This document shows, piece by piece, positions 26,921 to 35,612 of a DNA stretch of 64,000 nt (the stretch's first letter is position 1; every line of letters begins with the position of its first letter). This DNA is from Betaproteobacteria bacterium (lineage in GTDB: Bacteria; Pseudomonadota; Gammaproteobacteria; Burkholderiales; Casimicrobiaceae). Position numbers and translations under genes: made by a program. Location: NCBI GenBank assembly GCA_016717855.1, contig JADKEV010000029.1, forward strand, positions 19,523 to 83,522, written 5' to 3'. The notes beneath the pieces were generated by a model, which did no database searches, had not been told where the DNA came from, and saw only the letters and a program-made list of their open reading frames with translations.

Positions 26921-26926
26921 CCTGCC

Positions 26927-27007
26927 GTAGGATGGGTGGAGCGAAGCGATACCCATCTTCTCTTCGAATCGGCAATGATGGGTATCGCTTCGCTCCACCC
27001 ATCCTAC
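26927..27007. repeat. Perfect 31-bp inverted repeat (dispersed palindrome)
   Basis: The left arm 26927-26957 starts GTAGGATGGGTGGAGC and the right arm 26977-27007 is its exact reverse complement, with a 19-nt centre. Such a hairpin would be extremely stable in RNA. Copies with the same arm occur at 41344 and 48854, and the outer 12 bases at 9999. It lies in the 163-bp gap between the DUF599 gene and kdsB, which point the same way. Confidence 0.9.
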
Positions 27008-27083
27008 GCCCCATCGACGTTGTCGCCCGCTGTTTGGGTACAATCCATCGGTCCCCACGCTGCACCGAACCCATCCCCCGCCC

Positions 27084-27893
27084 ATGTTCACCGTCATCAT
27101 CCCCGCGCGCTACGCGTCCACGCGCCTGCCTGGCAAGGCGCTGCTCGACATCGGCGGCAAGCCCATGGTCGTGCGCGTGGCGGAACGGGCGCGCGACAGC
27201 GGCGCCGGGCGGGTGCTGATCGCCACCGACGACGCCCGGATCGAGGCGGCGGCGCGTGCGCATGGCGTCGACGTCGTGATGACCCGCGCCGACCATCCCA
27301 CCGGGACCGACCGGCTGGCCGAAGCCGCCGCGCAGCTCGCGCTCCCGCCGGAGGCGATCGTGGTCAACGTGCAGGGCGACGAGCCGCTCCTCGATGCGGC
27401 GGTGATACGCGGCGTGGCGCTGGCCCTGCGCGATGCGCCGGACGCGGCGATCGCGACCGCGTGCCATCCGCTGGCCGACGCCGCGGAGTTCTTCAGCCCC
27501 AACGTCGTCAAGGTCGTCTGCGACCAGCGGGGCGGTGCGCTCTACTTCAGCCGCGCGCCGATCCCGTTCGCGCGCGAAGCCTTCGGCCAGGCCGGCACGG
27601 CGCCGCCGGCGCTACCGGCGTTACCAGAGGGCCTGCCAGCGTACCGCCATATCGGCCTTTACGCGTACCGGGCCGCTTTTCTCGCGCGCTATCCGACGCT
27701 GACCCAGACGCCGCTGGAGCGATTCGAGGCGCTGGAACAGTTGCGTGCGCTGGGTCACGGCTACCGGATCATCGTCGAGGTCCTGCCCGGGCCGCTGCCG
27801 CCGGGCGTGGATACCGAAGAAGACTTGATCAAAGTCAGAGCATTATTTGAGCAGGCATGGAAATCTGGGACAATGGCGGGCGGCTCCAGCTGA
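27084..27893 (+). CDS. kdsB: 3-deoxy-manno-octulosonate cytidylyltransferase
   Basis: KdsB makes CMP-Kdo from CTP and Kdo for the lipopolysaccharide core. The 269-residue product has IIPARYASTRLPGKAL at residues 5-20 for nucleotide binding, DDARI, RADHPTGTDRLAEA, NVQGDEPLLD, YFSRAPIPF and HIGLYAYR. The C-terminal extension past DLIKVRALFEQ is short. It follows the palindrome at 26927 and precedes adk by 86 bases. Confidence 0.97.
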   Translation: MFTVIIPARYASTRLPGKALLDIGGKPMVVRVAERARDSGAGRVLIATDDARIEAAARAHGVDVVMTRADHPTGTDRLAEAAAQLALPPEAIVVNVQGDEPLLDAAVIRGVALALRDAPDAAIATACHPLADAAEFFSPNVVKVVCDQRGGALYFSRAPIPFAREAFGQAGTAPPALPALPEGLPAYRHIGLYAYRAAFLARYPTLTQTPLERFEALEQLRALGHGYRIIVEVLPGPLPPGVDTEEDLIKVRALFEQAWKSGTMAGGSS

Positions 27894-27979
27894 ACGCCCT
27901 CGAATCGTGATGCGTAAGCGGCGGCCGGCCCGCGCGGCGCCCCTTACGCCTCCCCATTCTGAAGACTGCGCCAATCATC

Positions 27980-28636
27980 ATGCGACTCATCCTGCTGGGC
28001 CCGCCCGGCGCCGGCAAAGGTACGCAAGCGACTTTCATCACGGAAGCCTACGGGATTCCACAGATCTCCACCGGTGACATGTTGCGTGCTGCGGTCAAGG
28101 CGGGCACCCCGCTGGGACTGGCGGCGGCCAAAGTCATGGACAAGGGCTCGCTGGTCTCCGACGACATCATCATCGCCCTGGTCAAGGACCGCCTGCAGCA
28201 ACCGGATTGCGCGAACGGTTACCTCTTCGACGGCTTCCCGCGCACGCTGCCGCAGGCCAACGCGTTGCGCGAGGCCGGCGTCCGGGTCGACTATGTGCTG
28301 GAAATCGACGTCCCTGCCGAGGACATCATCCAGCGCATGAGCGGTCGCCGGGCGCACCTGAGTTCGGGCCGCACGTATCACGTCAAGTTCAATCCGCCGC
28401 GGGTTCCGGGCAAGGACGACGTGACCGGCGAGGATCTGATCCAGCGCGAGGACGACAAGGAGGAGACGGTCAGGAAGCGGCTCGAGGTCTACGTCCGGCA
28501 GACCTCGCCGCTGATCGCATACTACGGCGAATGGATGGCCTCCGGCGACCCGCAGGCGCCCAAGTACCGCAAAGTCTCCGGCGTGGGCGGCGTGGAAGAG
28601 ATCAAGGTGCGCGCGCTGGCTGCTCTGACGACATGA
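27980..28636 (+). CDS. adk: Adenylate kinase
   Basis: Adenylate kinase interconverts ATP + AMP and 2 ADP. The product has 218 residues, the long form. The P-loop GPPGAGKGTQA is at residues 7-17, ISTGDMLR follows, DGFPRTLPQA lies near 85, and the lid runs from GRRAHLSSGRTYHVKFNPP to QREDDKEETVRKRL without zinc cysteines. Its stop overlaps the ATG of the next glycosyltransferase (ATGA). Confidence 0.98.
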   Translation: MRLILLGPPGAGKGTQATFITEAYGIPQISTGDMLRAAVKAGTPLGLAAAKVMDKGSLVSDDIIIALVKDRLQQPDCANGYLFDGFPRTLPQANALREAGVRVDYVLEIDVPAEDIIQRMSGRRAHLSSGRTYHVKFNPPRVPGKDDVTGEDLIQREDDKEETVRKRLEVYVRQTSPLIAYYGEWMASGDPQAPKYRKVSGVGGVEEIKVRALAALTT

Positions 28637-29688
28637 CCGGAGGCCTGGTCACCGTCATCATCCGCAGCATGGGGCGCCTGCTGCTGCACATGGCGCTCGG
28701 CTCGGTCGGGGCGCAGGAGTACGAGAACATCGAAGTCCGGGTCGTCGCCGCCTCCGGCAAGTCCCACCCGGCGCTGGCGCACACCTGCGGACCGTTCCCG
28801 CTACGCTTGGTCGGCACGGGCAAGCGCTTGTCGCGGGCCGAGGCCGCGAATGTCGGGCTGGAGTCGGCGCGGGGCGAGCACTGCGTGTTCCTCGACGATG
28901 ACGACTTCCACGACCCGGACCATGTGTCGGGCCTGGTGGCGACGCTGGCGGCGAACCCGGACGCGCGCGTCGCGTATTCAGGGATCAAGGTGATCGGCGC
29001 GGACGGAGGCAAGCTGGGCGTGATCGAGTCGCCTTACGACCGGTTGGCGCTGCACGAGCGCAACTACATCCAGGTGGGCGCGGCGCTGTTCGACCGCCGG
29101 CTGGTGGAGGAGGGCTGCCGCTTCGACCCGGAGGTCGGCGCGTACGACGACTGGGATTTCTGGCTGCAGTGCTCCGAGCGCACCGATTTCGCGTTCCATG
29201 GCCGGCCCACGACCAACTGGCGCTCGGACACCGGCGAGTCCGGCGCCGGCGGGGGCATGAATTTCGATCCGGAGGTCAATTTCGCGTCGCTTGCGGCGGT
29301 GCATGGCAAATGGGCCGGGGTCCGCGACGAACTCCGGCAGCGGTTCGCCGCGCGGGCCGAAGCCGGCGCCGCCGCGCTGGCGCGCGGCGACCTGCAGGAA
29401 GCCGAGGGCCACTATCGCGAAGCGCTGCACATCCACGGCAAGGACCCGGACGCGCTCAACCAGCTCGCGCGCCTGCTGCACGCGCGGCGCGCGAGCGGGG
29501 AAGCCCTGGCCTGCCTGCGCACTGCGCTGCGGGCGCACCCCGAACGCTCCGACATCGCGTGCAATCTGGCGCGGGTCGAGATGGCGGCGGGCAACCCGGC
29601 CGCCGCGCGCGCACTGCTGGTGGCGCTGCTGCGCCGGGAGCCGGGAAACACTGACGCCGGTGCGTTGCTGCAGCGGATGACTGCCTGA
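28633..29688 (+). CDS. GT2-family glycosyltransferase with C-terminal TPR repeats
   Basis: The 351-residue protein has a GT2 half: VTVIIRSMGR at the N-terminus, LSRAEAANVGLESARGEHCVFLDDDDFHDPDH with a DDDD acidic motif at about residue 92, and YDDWDFWLQCSER at about 172. The TPR half starts at about 230 (LARGDLQEAEGHYREALHIHGKDPDALNQLARLL and a second repeat). It overlaps adk by four bases, an unexpected partner. The same GT2-plus-TPR style appears in the 11.8-19 kb glycan cluster, so it may act in the same pathway. Confidence 0.82.
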   Translation: MTGGLVTVIIRSMGRLLLHMALGSVGAQEYENIEVRVVAASGKSHPALAHTCGPFPLRLVGTGKRLSRAEAANVGLESARGEHCVFLDDDDFHDPDHVSGLVATLAANPDARVAYSGIKVIGADGGKLGVIESPYDRLALHERNYIQVGAALFDRRLVEEGCRFDPEVGAYDDWDFWLQCSERTDFAFHGRPTTNWRSDTGESGAGGGMNFDPEVNFASLAAVHGKWAGVRDELRQRFAARAEAGAAALARGDLQEAEGHYREALHIHGKDPDALNQLARLLHARRASGEALACLRTALRAHPERSDIACNLARVEMAAGNPAAARALLVALLRREPGNTDAGALLQRMTA

Positions 29689-29714
29689 ATTTCCAACCTG
29701 CCCAGGAGACCGCC

Positions 29715-30974
29715 ATGGCCATACCCAACGCCTTTTATGCCCAATCCGGCGGCGTGACCGCCACCATCAACGCCAGCGCCGCGGGCGTGCTCGAGACCGC
29801 GCGCCGGCACAAGGACCGGATCCGCCGCGTCTACGCCGGGCGCAACGGCATCATCGGCGCGCTGACCGAGGACCTGATCGACACCTCCCGCGAGTCGGCG
29901 GCGGCGCTCGCCGGCCTCACCCGCACGCCCGGCGGCGCGTTCGGCTCCTGCCGCTACAAGCTGAAGACGCCCGAGCAGAATCCCCTCCAGTACGCGCGGC
30001 TGATCGATGTCTTCCGCGCGCACGACATCCAGTACTTCTTCTACAACGGCGGCAACGACTCCGCCGACACCTGCCTCAAGGTTTCGCAGCTGTCCGCGAA
30101 GATGGGCTACCCGCTGACCTGCGTCCACGTCCCCAAGACCGTTGACAACGACCTGGTCGGCACCGACAACTGCCCCGGTTTCGGCTCGGTCGCCAAGTAC
30201 GTGGCCACGTCGATGCGCGAAGCGGCGTACGACGTCGAGTCGATGGCCAAGACCTCGACCAAGGTATTCGTGATGGAAGTCATGGGCCGGCACGCCGGCT
30301 GGATCACCGCGGCGGTGGGCCTGGCCGCCGACGAGGCCAACGACCTGCCGCTGCTGCTGCTGTTTCCCGAGCGGCCGTTCGACGAGGCGCCGTTCCTGGC
30401 CGCGGTCGCGGGCAAGATCGCCTCGCATGGCTATTGCTGCGTCGGCGTCTCCGAAGGCCTCTTGAACGCCGAAGGCAAGTTCATTTCCGAACTCGGCCTG
30501 CGCGACGCGTTCGGCCACGCGCAGCTGGGCGGCGCCGGGGAGACCATCGCCAAGCTGATCCGCGAAAAGCTGGGGCACAAGTATCACCAGGCGCTGCCCG
30601 ACTACCTGCAGCGCGCGGCGCGCCACCTGGCATCGAACACCGACCTGATGCAAAGCTACGCGGTGGGGAAGGCCGCCGTCGAGTACGCGCTGAAGGGCCT
30701 CAACGGCGTGATGCCGGCGATCATCCGCACCGCGGACCGGCCGTACCGGTGGAAGATCGAGCCGGTGCCGCTGGAGCGCATCGCCAACCACGAAAAGATG
30801 CTGCCGAAGAACTTCATCACCGCCGACGGCTTCGGGATCACCGCCAGGGCCCGCGCCTACCTGCAGCCGCTGACCATGGGCGAAGCGCCGCTGCGGTTCC
30901 GGAACGGACTTCCCGAGTTCGTCCGCCTCAAGAACAGGGCTGTGCCGAAAAAGCTTCAACCGTTTACAATATAG
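29715..30974 (+). CDS. pfp: Pyrophosphate-type 6-phosphofructokinase
   Basis: The 419-residue enzyme should use pyrophosphate instead of ATP to interconvert fructose 6-phosphate and fructose 1,6-bisphosphate. The diagnostic positions support this: GGNDSADT (about 112) replaces the GGDGS of ATP enzymes, and PKTVDND (about 140) has Lys where ATP-PFK has Gly. MGRHAGW is at about 194 and GVSEGLL at about 250. The ATG has AGGAG ten bases upstream. An H+-pyrophosphatase follows after 85 bases, so the two probably form one pyrophosphate-using unit. Confidence 0.93.
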   Translation: MAIPNAFYAQSGGVTATINASAAGVLETARRHKDRIRRVYAGRNGIIGALTEDLIDTSRESAAALAGLTRTPGGAFGSCRYKLKTPEQNPLQYARLIDVFRAHDIQYFFYNGGNDSADTCLKVSQLSAKMGYPLTCVHVPKTVDNDLVGTDNCPGFGSVAKYVATSMREAAYDVESMAKTSTKVFVMEVMGRHAGWITAAVGLAADEANDLPLLLLFPERPFDEAPFLAAVAGKIASHGYCCVGVSEGLLNAEGKFISELGLRDAFGHAQLGGAGETIAKLIREKLGHKYHQALPDYLQRAARHLASNTDLMQSYAVGKAAVEYALKGLNGVMPAIIRTADRPYRWKIEPVPLERIANHEKMLPKNFITADGFGITARARAYLQPLTMGEAPLRFRNGLPEFVRLKNRAVPKKLQPFTI

Positions 30975-31059
30975 GGCTTTTTGCCGCAGGGCCGCACCAA
31001 GCCGGCCCGCGCCACGGATTTCAGCTTTCCCCTTTTGTGTTTCTGCGGAGGAGTTTTCA

Positions 31060-33327
31060 ATGTCATCACCCATCGTTCTGGCGCTCGTGTGCGGCGCGGC
31101 GGCCGTTCTGTACGGCTTCTACTCGATTGCCTGGATCAACCGGCAGCCCGCCGGCAATGCCCGGATGCAGGAAATCGCCGCGGCGATCCAGGAAGGCGCG
31201 GCCGCCTATCTGGGCCGCCAGTACCGGACCATCGCGATCATCGGCGTGGTGCTGGCCATCCTCATCTGGGTCTTCATCTCGACCAACACGGCGATCGGCT
31301 TCGCGCTGGGGGCGATTCTCTCCGGCGGCGCCGGCTTCATCGGCATGAACGTGTCGGTGCGCTCGAACGTGCGGACGGCCGAAGCCGCGCGGAACGGCAT
31401 CAACGCCGCGCTGGCCGTCGCGTTCCGCGGCGGCGCGATCACCGGCATGCTGGTGGTCGGGCTGGGCTTGCTGGGCGTGGCCGGCTTCTACTGGTACCTG
31501 CTGGGCACCGCCCATGCCGCACCGAACCTGATGAAGGAAGGCCTGCACCACGCCATCCAGCCGCTGATCGGCTTCGCGTTCGGCGCGTCGCTGATCTCGA
31601 TCTTCGCGCGGCTGGGCGGGGGGATTTTCACCAAGGGCGCCGATGTGGGCGCGGACCTGGTGGGCAAGGTCGAAGCGGGAATTCCCGAGGATGACCCGCG
31701 CAACCCGGCTGTGATCGCCGACAACGTGGGCGACAACGTGGGCGATTGCGCCGGGATGGCTGCCGACCTGTTCGAGACCTACGCGGTGACCATCATCGCG
31801 ACGATGCTGCTGGGCGCGCTGCTGATGAAGGCCAATGCCGCGGCCGCCGCCGTGTATCCGCTGGCGCTGGGCGGCGTCTCGATCATCGCCTCGATCATCG
31901 GCTGCTACTTCGTCCGCTACAGCGGCACCGGCAAGATCATGACCGCGCTGTACAAGGGCCTGATCGTCGCGGCGGTGCTCTCGCTGATCGCGTTCTACTT
32001 CGTCACCAACTGGATCATGGGCGGGATCGAAGGCGTATCCACGCTGTCGCTGTGGGGCGCCTGCTTCGTGGGCCTGGTGCTCACCGCGCTGCTGGTCGTG
32101 ATCACCGAGTACTACACCGCGACCGAGTACGCGCCGGTCCGCCACGTCGCGCAAGCCTCGACCACCGGCCACGCGACCAACATCATCGCCGGCATCGGCA
32201 TTTCGATGAAATCGACGGCATGGCCGGTGCTCTCCGTGTGCGCGGCGATCCTGGCTTCGTTCTGGTTCGCCGGCCTGTATGGCATCGCGGTCGCCGCGAC
32301 GTCGATGCTCTCGATGGCCGGCATCGTCGTGGCGCTTGACGCGTACGGCCCGATCACCGACAACGCCGGCGGCATCGCCGAAATGGCCGGCCTGCCGAAG
32401 GAAGTGCGCGACGTGACCGATCCGCTGGACGCGGTGGGCAACACGACCAAGGCGGTGACCAAGGGCTACGCGATCGGCTCCGCCGGCCTGGCCGCGCTTG
32501 TGCTGTTCGCCGACTACACCCACGGCCTCGACTCGGTCGGGCTGCACACCAGCTTCGACCTGTCGAACCACATGGTGATCGTGGGTCTCTTCATCGGTGG
32601 CCTGATTCCGTTCCTATTCGCCGCGATGGCGATGGAAGCCGTCGGCCGCGCCGCCGGCGCGGTGGTCGAGGAAGTGCGCCGCCAGTTCCGCGAGATCAAG
32701 GGCATCATGGAAGGCACGGCCAAGCCCGAATATCACAAGGCGGTCGACATGCTGACCAAGGCCGCGATCAAGGAAATGATCGTGCCCTCGCTGCTGCCGG
32801 TCGTGGTGCCGGTCGTGGTCGGCCTGGTCCTCGGGCCTGCCGCGCTGGGCGGCCTGCTGATGGGCACGATCGTCACCGGCCTCTTCGTCGCGGTGTCGAT
32901 GTGCACCGGCGGCGGCGCGTGGGACAACGCGAAGAAGTACATCGAAGACGGCCACTTCGGCGGCAAGGGGTCCGACGCGCACAAGGCGGCGGTGACCGGC
33001 GACACCGTGGGCGATCCGTACAAGGACACGGCGGGCCCGGCGGTGAATCCGCTGATCAAGATCATCAACATCGTCGCGCTGCTGATCGTGCCGCTGCTGC
33101 CGAATCCCAACGTGCATGGCGGCCCGGTGATGTCGACGCCGGTCACGATGAGCTCGCCGGTCGCGGCGCCCGCGGCCGCACCTGCAGCCACGCCCGCGCC
33201 GGCGGCCGCGCCCGCCGCGGCGCCTGCAGCGACAAGCCCGCCGGTCGGGGCGCCCGTTGCCGGATCGCCCGCGGCCACCGGGCCGGCTCCCGCTCCCGCG
33301 GCGCCCGGCGTGCCGGCCAAGCAGTAG
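31060..33327 (+). CDS. hppA: K+-independent membrane H+-translocating pyrophosphatase with Pro/Ala-rich tail
   Basis: The pump couples PPi hydrolysis to proton export. The 755-residue chain has about 16 membrane helices, GADLVGKVEAGIPEDDPRNP with DNVGDNVGDCAGMAADLFETY (about 203-245) at the active site, and GNTTKAVTKG (about 470), where Lys marks the potassium-independent class. The normal sequence ends at about 690 (NPLIKIINIVALLIVPLL). It is followed here by about 65 extra residues of Ala/Pro/Ser/Thr. AGGAG is placed ten bases before the ATG. A strong hairpin follows the stop. Confidence 0.95.
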   Translation: MSSPIVLALVCGAAAVLYGFYSIAWINRQPAGNARMQEIAAAIQEGAAAYLGRQYRTIAIIGVVLAILIWVFISTNTAIGFALGAILSGGAGFIGMNVSVRSNVRTAEAARNGINAALAVAFRGGAITGMLVVGLGLLGVAGFYWYLLGTAHAAPNLMKEGLHHAIQPLIGFAFGASLISIFARLGGGIFTKGADVGADLVGKVEAGIPEDDPRNPAVIADNVGDNVGDCAGMAADLFETYAVTIIATMLLGALLMKANAAAAAVYPLALGGVSIIASIIGCYFVRYSGTGKIMTALYKGLIVAAVLSLIAFYFVTNWIMGGIEGVSTLSLWGACFVGLVLTALLVVITEYYTATEYAPVRHVAQASTTGHATNIIAGIGISMKSTAWPVLSVCAAILASFWFAGLYGIAVAATSMLSMAGIVVALDAYGPITDNAGGIAEMAGLPKEVRDVTDPLDAVGNTTKAVTKGYAIGSAGLAALVLFADYTHGLDSVGLHTSFDLSNHMVIVGLFIGGLIPFLFAAMAMEAVGRAAGAVVEEVRRQFREIKGIMEGTAKPEYHKAVDMLTKAAIKEMIVPSLLPVVVPVVVGLVLGPAALGGLLMGTIVTGLFVAVSMCTGGGAWDNAKKYIEDGHFGGKGSDAHKAAVTGDTVGDPYKDTAGPAVNPLIKIINIVALLIVPLLPNPNVHGGPVMSTPVTMSSPVAAPAAAPAATPAPAAAPAAAPAATSPPVGAPVAGSPAATGPAPAPAAPGVPAKQ

Positions 33328-33356
33328 CGCAGCGGAGGGTTGTCATCGGTAGACAA

Positions 33357-33378
33357 GACGGCGCCCAAGGGCGCCGTC
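33357..33378. terminator. Strong stem-loop after hppA
   Basis: A perfect 10-bp stem GACGGCGCCC / GGGCGCCGTC with a 2-nt AA loop, 30 bases after the hppA stop. It is followed by CCTGCTTTCC, so the U-tract is weak. Most likely it terminates the pfp-hppA transcript. Confidence 0.7.
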
Positions 33379-33496
33379 CTGCTTTCCTCCCTCTCCCCCC
33401 CCAGGGTGACGGATCGAGGGTGAGGGAGGTTGACTTGGCAGGATCCTTTCCTCAGAGTGCGACTATTGCCAACCACCGCTTCAACCGAGGTATCGA

Positions 33497-34531
33497 ATGC
33501 TGCATCGCCTTATGATCCTGGGACTGTTCCTCGTCAGCGCCTTCGCCGGCGCTGCTGAGGAGGGCCGGCTCGACCCCGGCATGGTGAATCCCGGTTACCA
33601 GGAGCCGCCCAAGTGGTTCAAGGAGTCCTTCCTCGACCTGCACGAGGACGTGGCCGAGGCGGCGAAATCCGGCCGGCGGCTGCTGCTCTATTTCTACCAG
33701 GACGGCTGCCCCTACTGCACCCGGCTGTTGAAGGACAATTTCGGCAACGAACGGATTGCCGCCAAGACGCGCCGCCAGTTCGACGTGATCGCGATCAACA
33801 TCTGGGGCGATCGCGAGGTGACGGATCTCTCGGGCAAGGCCACGACCGAGAAGGCCTACGCGCGGTCACTGCGCGTGCAATTCACGCCGACGCTGCTGCT
33901 GTTCGACGAACAGGGCGAAGTCGCGCTGCGCCTGAACGGCTACTTCCAGCCGGCGAAGTTCGAGGCGGCGCTCGACTACGCCGGCGCGCGGTTGGAAAAG
34001 AAGTTGCCATTTGCCGACTACCTTGCCGCTCAAGCGCGGGAGCCGGGCGGCGGCAACCGGCGCGTGTCGATACCGCTGCTCAAGCCGCCGCTGCGGCTGG
34101 CCGACAGCCAGAGGCGCAACCCCGGACCCCTGCTGGTGCTGTTCGAGCAGAAGAACTGCGCCGCCTGCGGCGAGATGCACGGCGAGGTGCTGGGGCGGCC
34201 CGAGGTGACGGAGCAACTGCGCCGGTTCCAGGTCGCGCGCATCGACACGGCCTCCGGCGCGGTGGTGCAGACGCCAACGGGCGAGACGCTGCGCGCGCGC
34301 GACTGGGCGCGGCGCCTCGGGATCTTCTACGCGCCGACGCTGGTGTTCTTCGATGCCGACGGCCGGGAAGCATTCCGCGTCGACGGCTACCTGCGCGCAT
34401 TCCACGTGGCCTCCGCCCTGGACTACGTCGCCTCCGGCGCGTTCCGCACGCAACCGGAGTTCCAGCGCTTCGTCGAGGAGCGCGCCGCGGCGCGGCGGGG
34501 CCGCGGCGAACGGGTGGATCTGTTGCAGTAG
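33497..34531 (+). CDS. Periplasmic protein with two thioredoxin-like domains
   Basis: The 344-residue protein has a signal peptide ending at FAGAAEE (about 21). Domain 1 (about 40-165) has LLLYFYQDGCPYCTRLLKDNF with a CPYC active site and FTPTLLLFDEQG with the cis-proline. Domain 2 (about 210-320) has LLVLFEQKNCAACGEMHGEVL with CAAC and FYAPTLVFFDADG. Each resembles SoxW/thioredoxin-2-like folds. It may reduce or shuttle disulfides in the periplasm. It stands alone after the hppA terminator, and its partner is unknown. Confidence 0.8.
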   Translation: MLHRLMILGLFLVSAFAGAAEEGRLDPGMVNPGYQEPPKWFKESFLDLHEDVAEAAKSGRRLLLYFYQDGCPYCTRLLKDNFGNERIAAKTRRQFDVIAINIWGDREVTDLSGKATTEKAYARSLRVQFTPTLLLFDEQGEVALRLNGYFQPAKFEAALDYAGARLEKKLPFADYLAAQAREPGGGNRRVSIPLLKPPLRLADSQRRNPGPLLVLFEQKNCAACGEMHGEVLGRPEVTEQLRRFQVARIDTASGAVVQTPTGETLRARDWARRLGIFYAPTLVFFDADGREAFRVDGYLRAFHVASALDYVASGAFRTQPEFQRFVEERAAARRGRGERVDLLQ

Positions 34532-34836
34532 GCTTCGCCACGGTCCCGCCCCCGGTGTAGTTCTCCACTTACAGTCTCCTACGCCGCGATTCCTACGGGC
34601 GCCTCAGTGCCGCTCCGATACGTTGCGCGCATGAACGAGGCGATAGTGTCGATACGCGCCGCAGCGGCAGGTTGGTTACCGGTGCACCATGCATCGCGTG
34701 TGACGACCAGCCGGCGCTACGGGCTTACGGCCGCCGGCGGCGGGATCTCCCGCTCCGGCGGCCGGGCCGGCGCCACGACGGGATGTCGTGGCTGGCGGTC
34801 GCATCACCGATCGTTCATTCCACGAAAGGAGAACAT
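34532..34836. other. 305-bp intergenic stretch, nothing recognisable
   Basis: The region precedes the SYLF gene. It has no convincing reading frame, hairpin or promoter hexamer pair that I can support. It should contain the SYLF promoter. Confidence 0.4.
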
Positions 34837-35559
34837 ATGCTACGGACTCAAACCACTACTCGCGCCGCGCGACGATGGATCGGCCTGGTCGCACTCGTTT
34901 CGTCGCTCGCCATCGCCGGCGGCAAGGCCACGGCGCAATTGGAACAGCAGGAACTGGTCAACCGGGCGGAAACGACCTTCTCGACCTTCATGCGCGATCC
35001 GGATGCCACGTGGCTGCAAAGGCACATCGGCGAGGCCAGGGCCGTGCTGATCGCACCGCAGATCGTGAAGGCCGGATGGGTGCTCGGTGGCGCCGGCGGC
35101 CGCGCGGTCCTGTTTGCGCGCGATGAGCACTCCGGCCGCTGGACCGGGCCCGCGTTCTACGACGTCGCCGCCGCGAGCATCGGCTTCCAGGCCGGAATTT
35201 CGGTGTCCGAAACGGTGACGCTGGTGATGACCCAGAAGGGCTTGAACTCGCTGCTCGCCAGTTCGGCGAAGCTGGGCGGCGACGTCAGCATCGCGGCGGG
35301 CCCGGTCGGGGCCGGCGCGAATGCCAACGTGACCGCGGACCTTGTCGCCTTCAGCCGGTCCAAGGGCCTCTATGGCGGGCTGAATCTCGAAGGCAGCGTC
35401 CTGCATGTCTCCGACAAGTACAACCGTGCGTACTACGGCACGGCCGCGCTGCCGCCTGACATCCTGGTCCGCGCCACGGTCCACAATCCGCAAGCCGACC
35501 GACTGGTGGCGGACCTGAACCGTCTGGCCAGCCGCAAGAAGTCCGATGATCAAAGCTGA
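34837..35559 (+). CDS. SYLF (Ysc84-like) domain secreted protein
   Basis: The 240-residue product has a Sec signal (cleavage near KATAQ, about 34). The mature part is a SYLF domain: EARAVLIAPQIVKAGWVLGGAGGRAVL, GPAFYDVAAASIGFQAGISVSETVTLVMT, VGAGANANVTADLVAFSRSKGLYGGLNLEGSVL, then YNRAYYG. In eukaryotes SYLF binds lipids; in bacteria these are periplasmic or outer-membrane-associated proteins of unknown role. AAAGGAG sits six bases before the ATG at 34837. Confidence 0.9.
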   Translation: MLRTQTTTRAARRWIGLVALVSSLAIAGGKATAQLEQQELVNRAETTFSTFMRDPDATWLQRHIGEARAVLIAPQIVKAGWVLGGAGGRAVLFARDEHSGRWTGPAFYDVAAASIGFQAGISVSETVTLVMTQKGLNSLLASSAKLGGDVSIAAGPVGAGANANVTADLVAFSRSKGLYGGLNLEGSVLHVSDKYNRAYYGTAALPPDILVRATVHNPQADRLVADLNRLASRKKSDDQS

Positions 35560-35580
35560 CCATTCCTGGTCAGGTAATGC

Positions 35581-35608
35581 ATCCGGCCGCGATCATTCGC
35601 GGCCGGAT
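35581..35608. terminator. Bidirectional terminator hairpin between SYLF and Lrp genes
   Basis: A perfect 12-bp stem ATCCGGCCGCGA / TCGCGGCCGGAT with a TCAT loop lies between the convergent ends at 35559 and 35613. The U-tracts are poor on both sides, so rho independence is only likely. Confidence 0.7.
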
Positions 35609-35612
35609 TCGT

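Noticed and set aside
31066..32571. A 501-residue His/Asp/Arg-rich minus-strand frame over hppA
   Set aside because: Antisense shadow. The His/Asp content comes from the Val/Ile/Met codons of the membrane protein read backwards.
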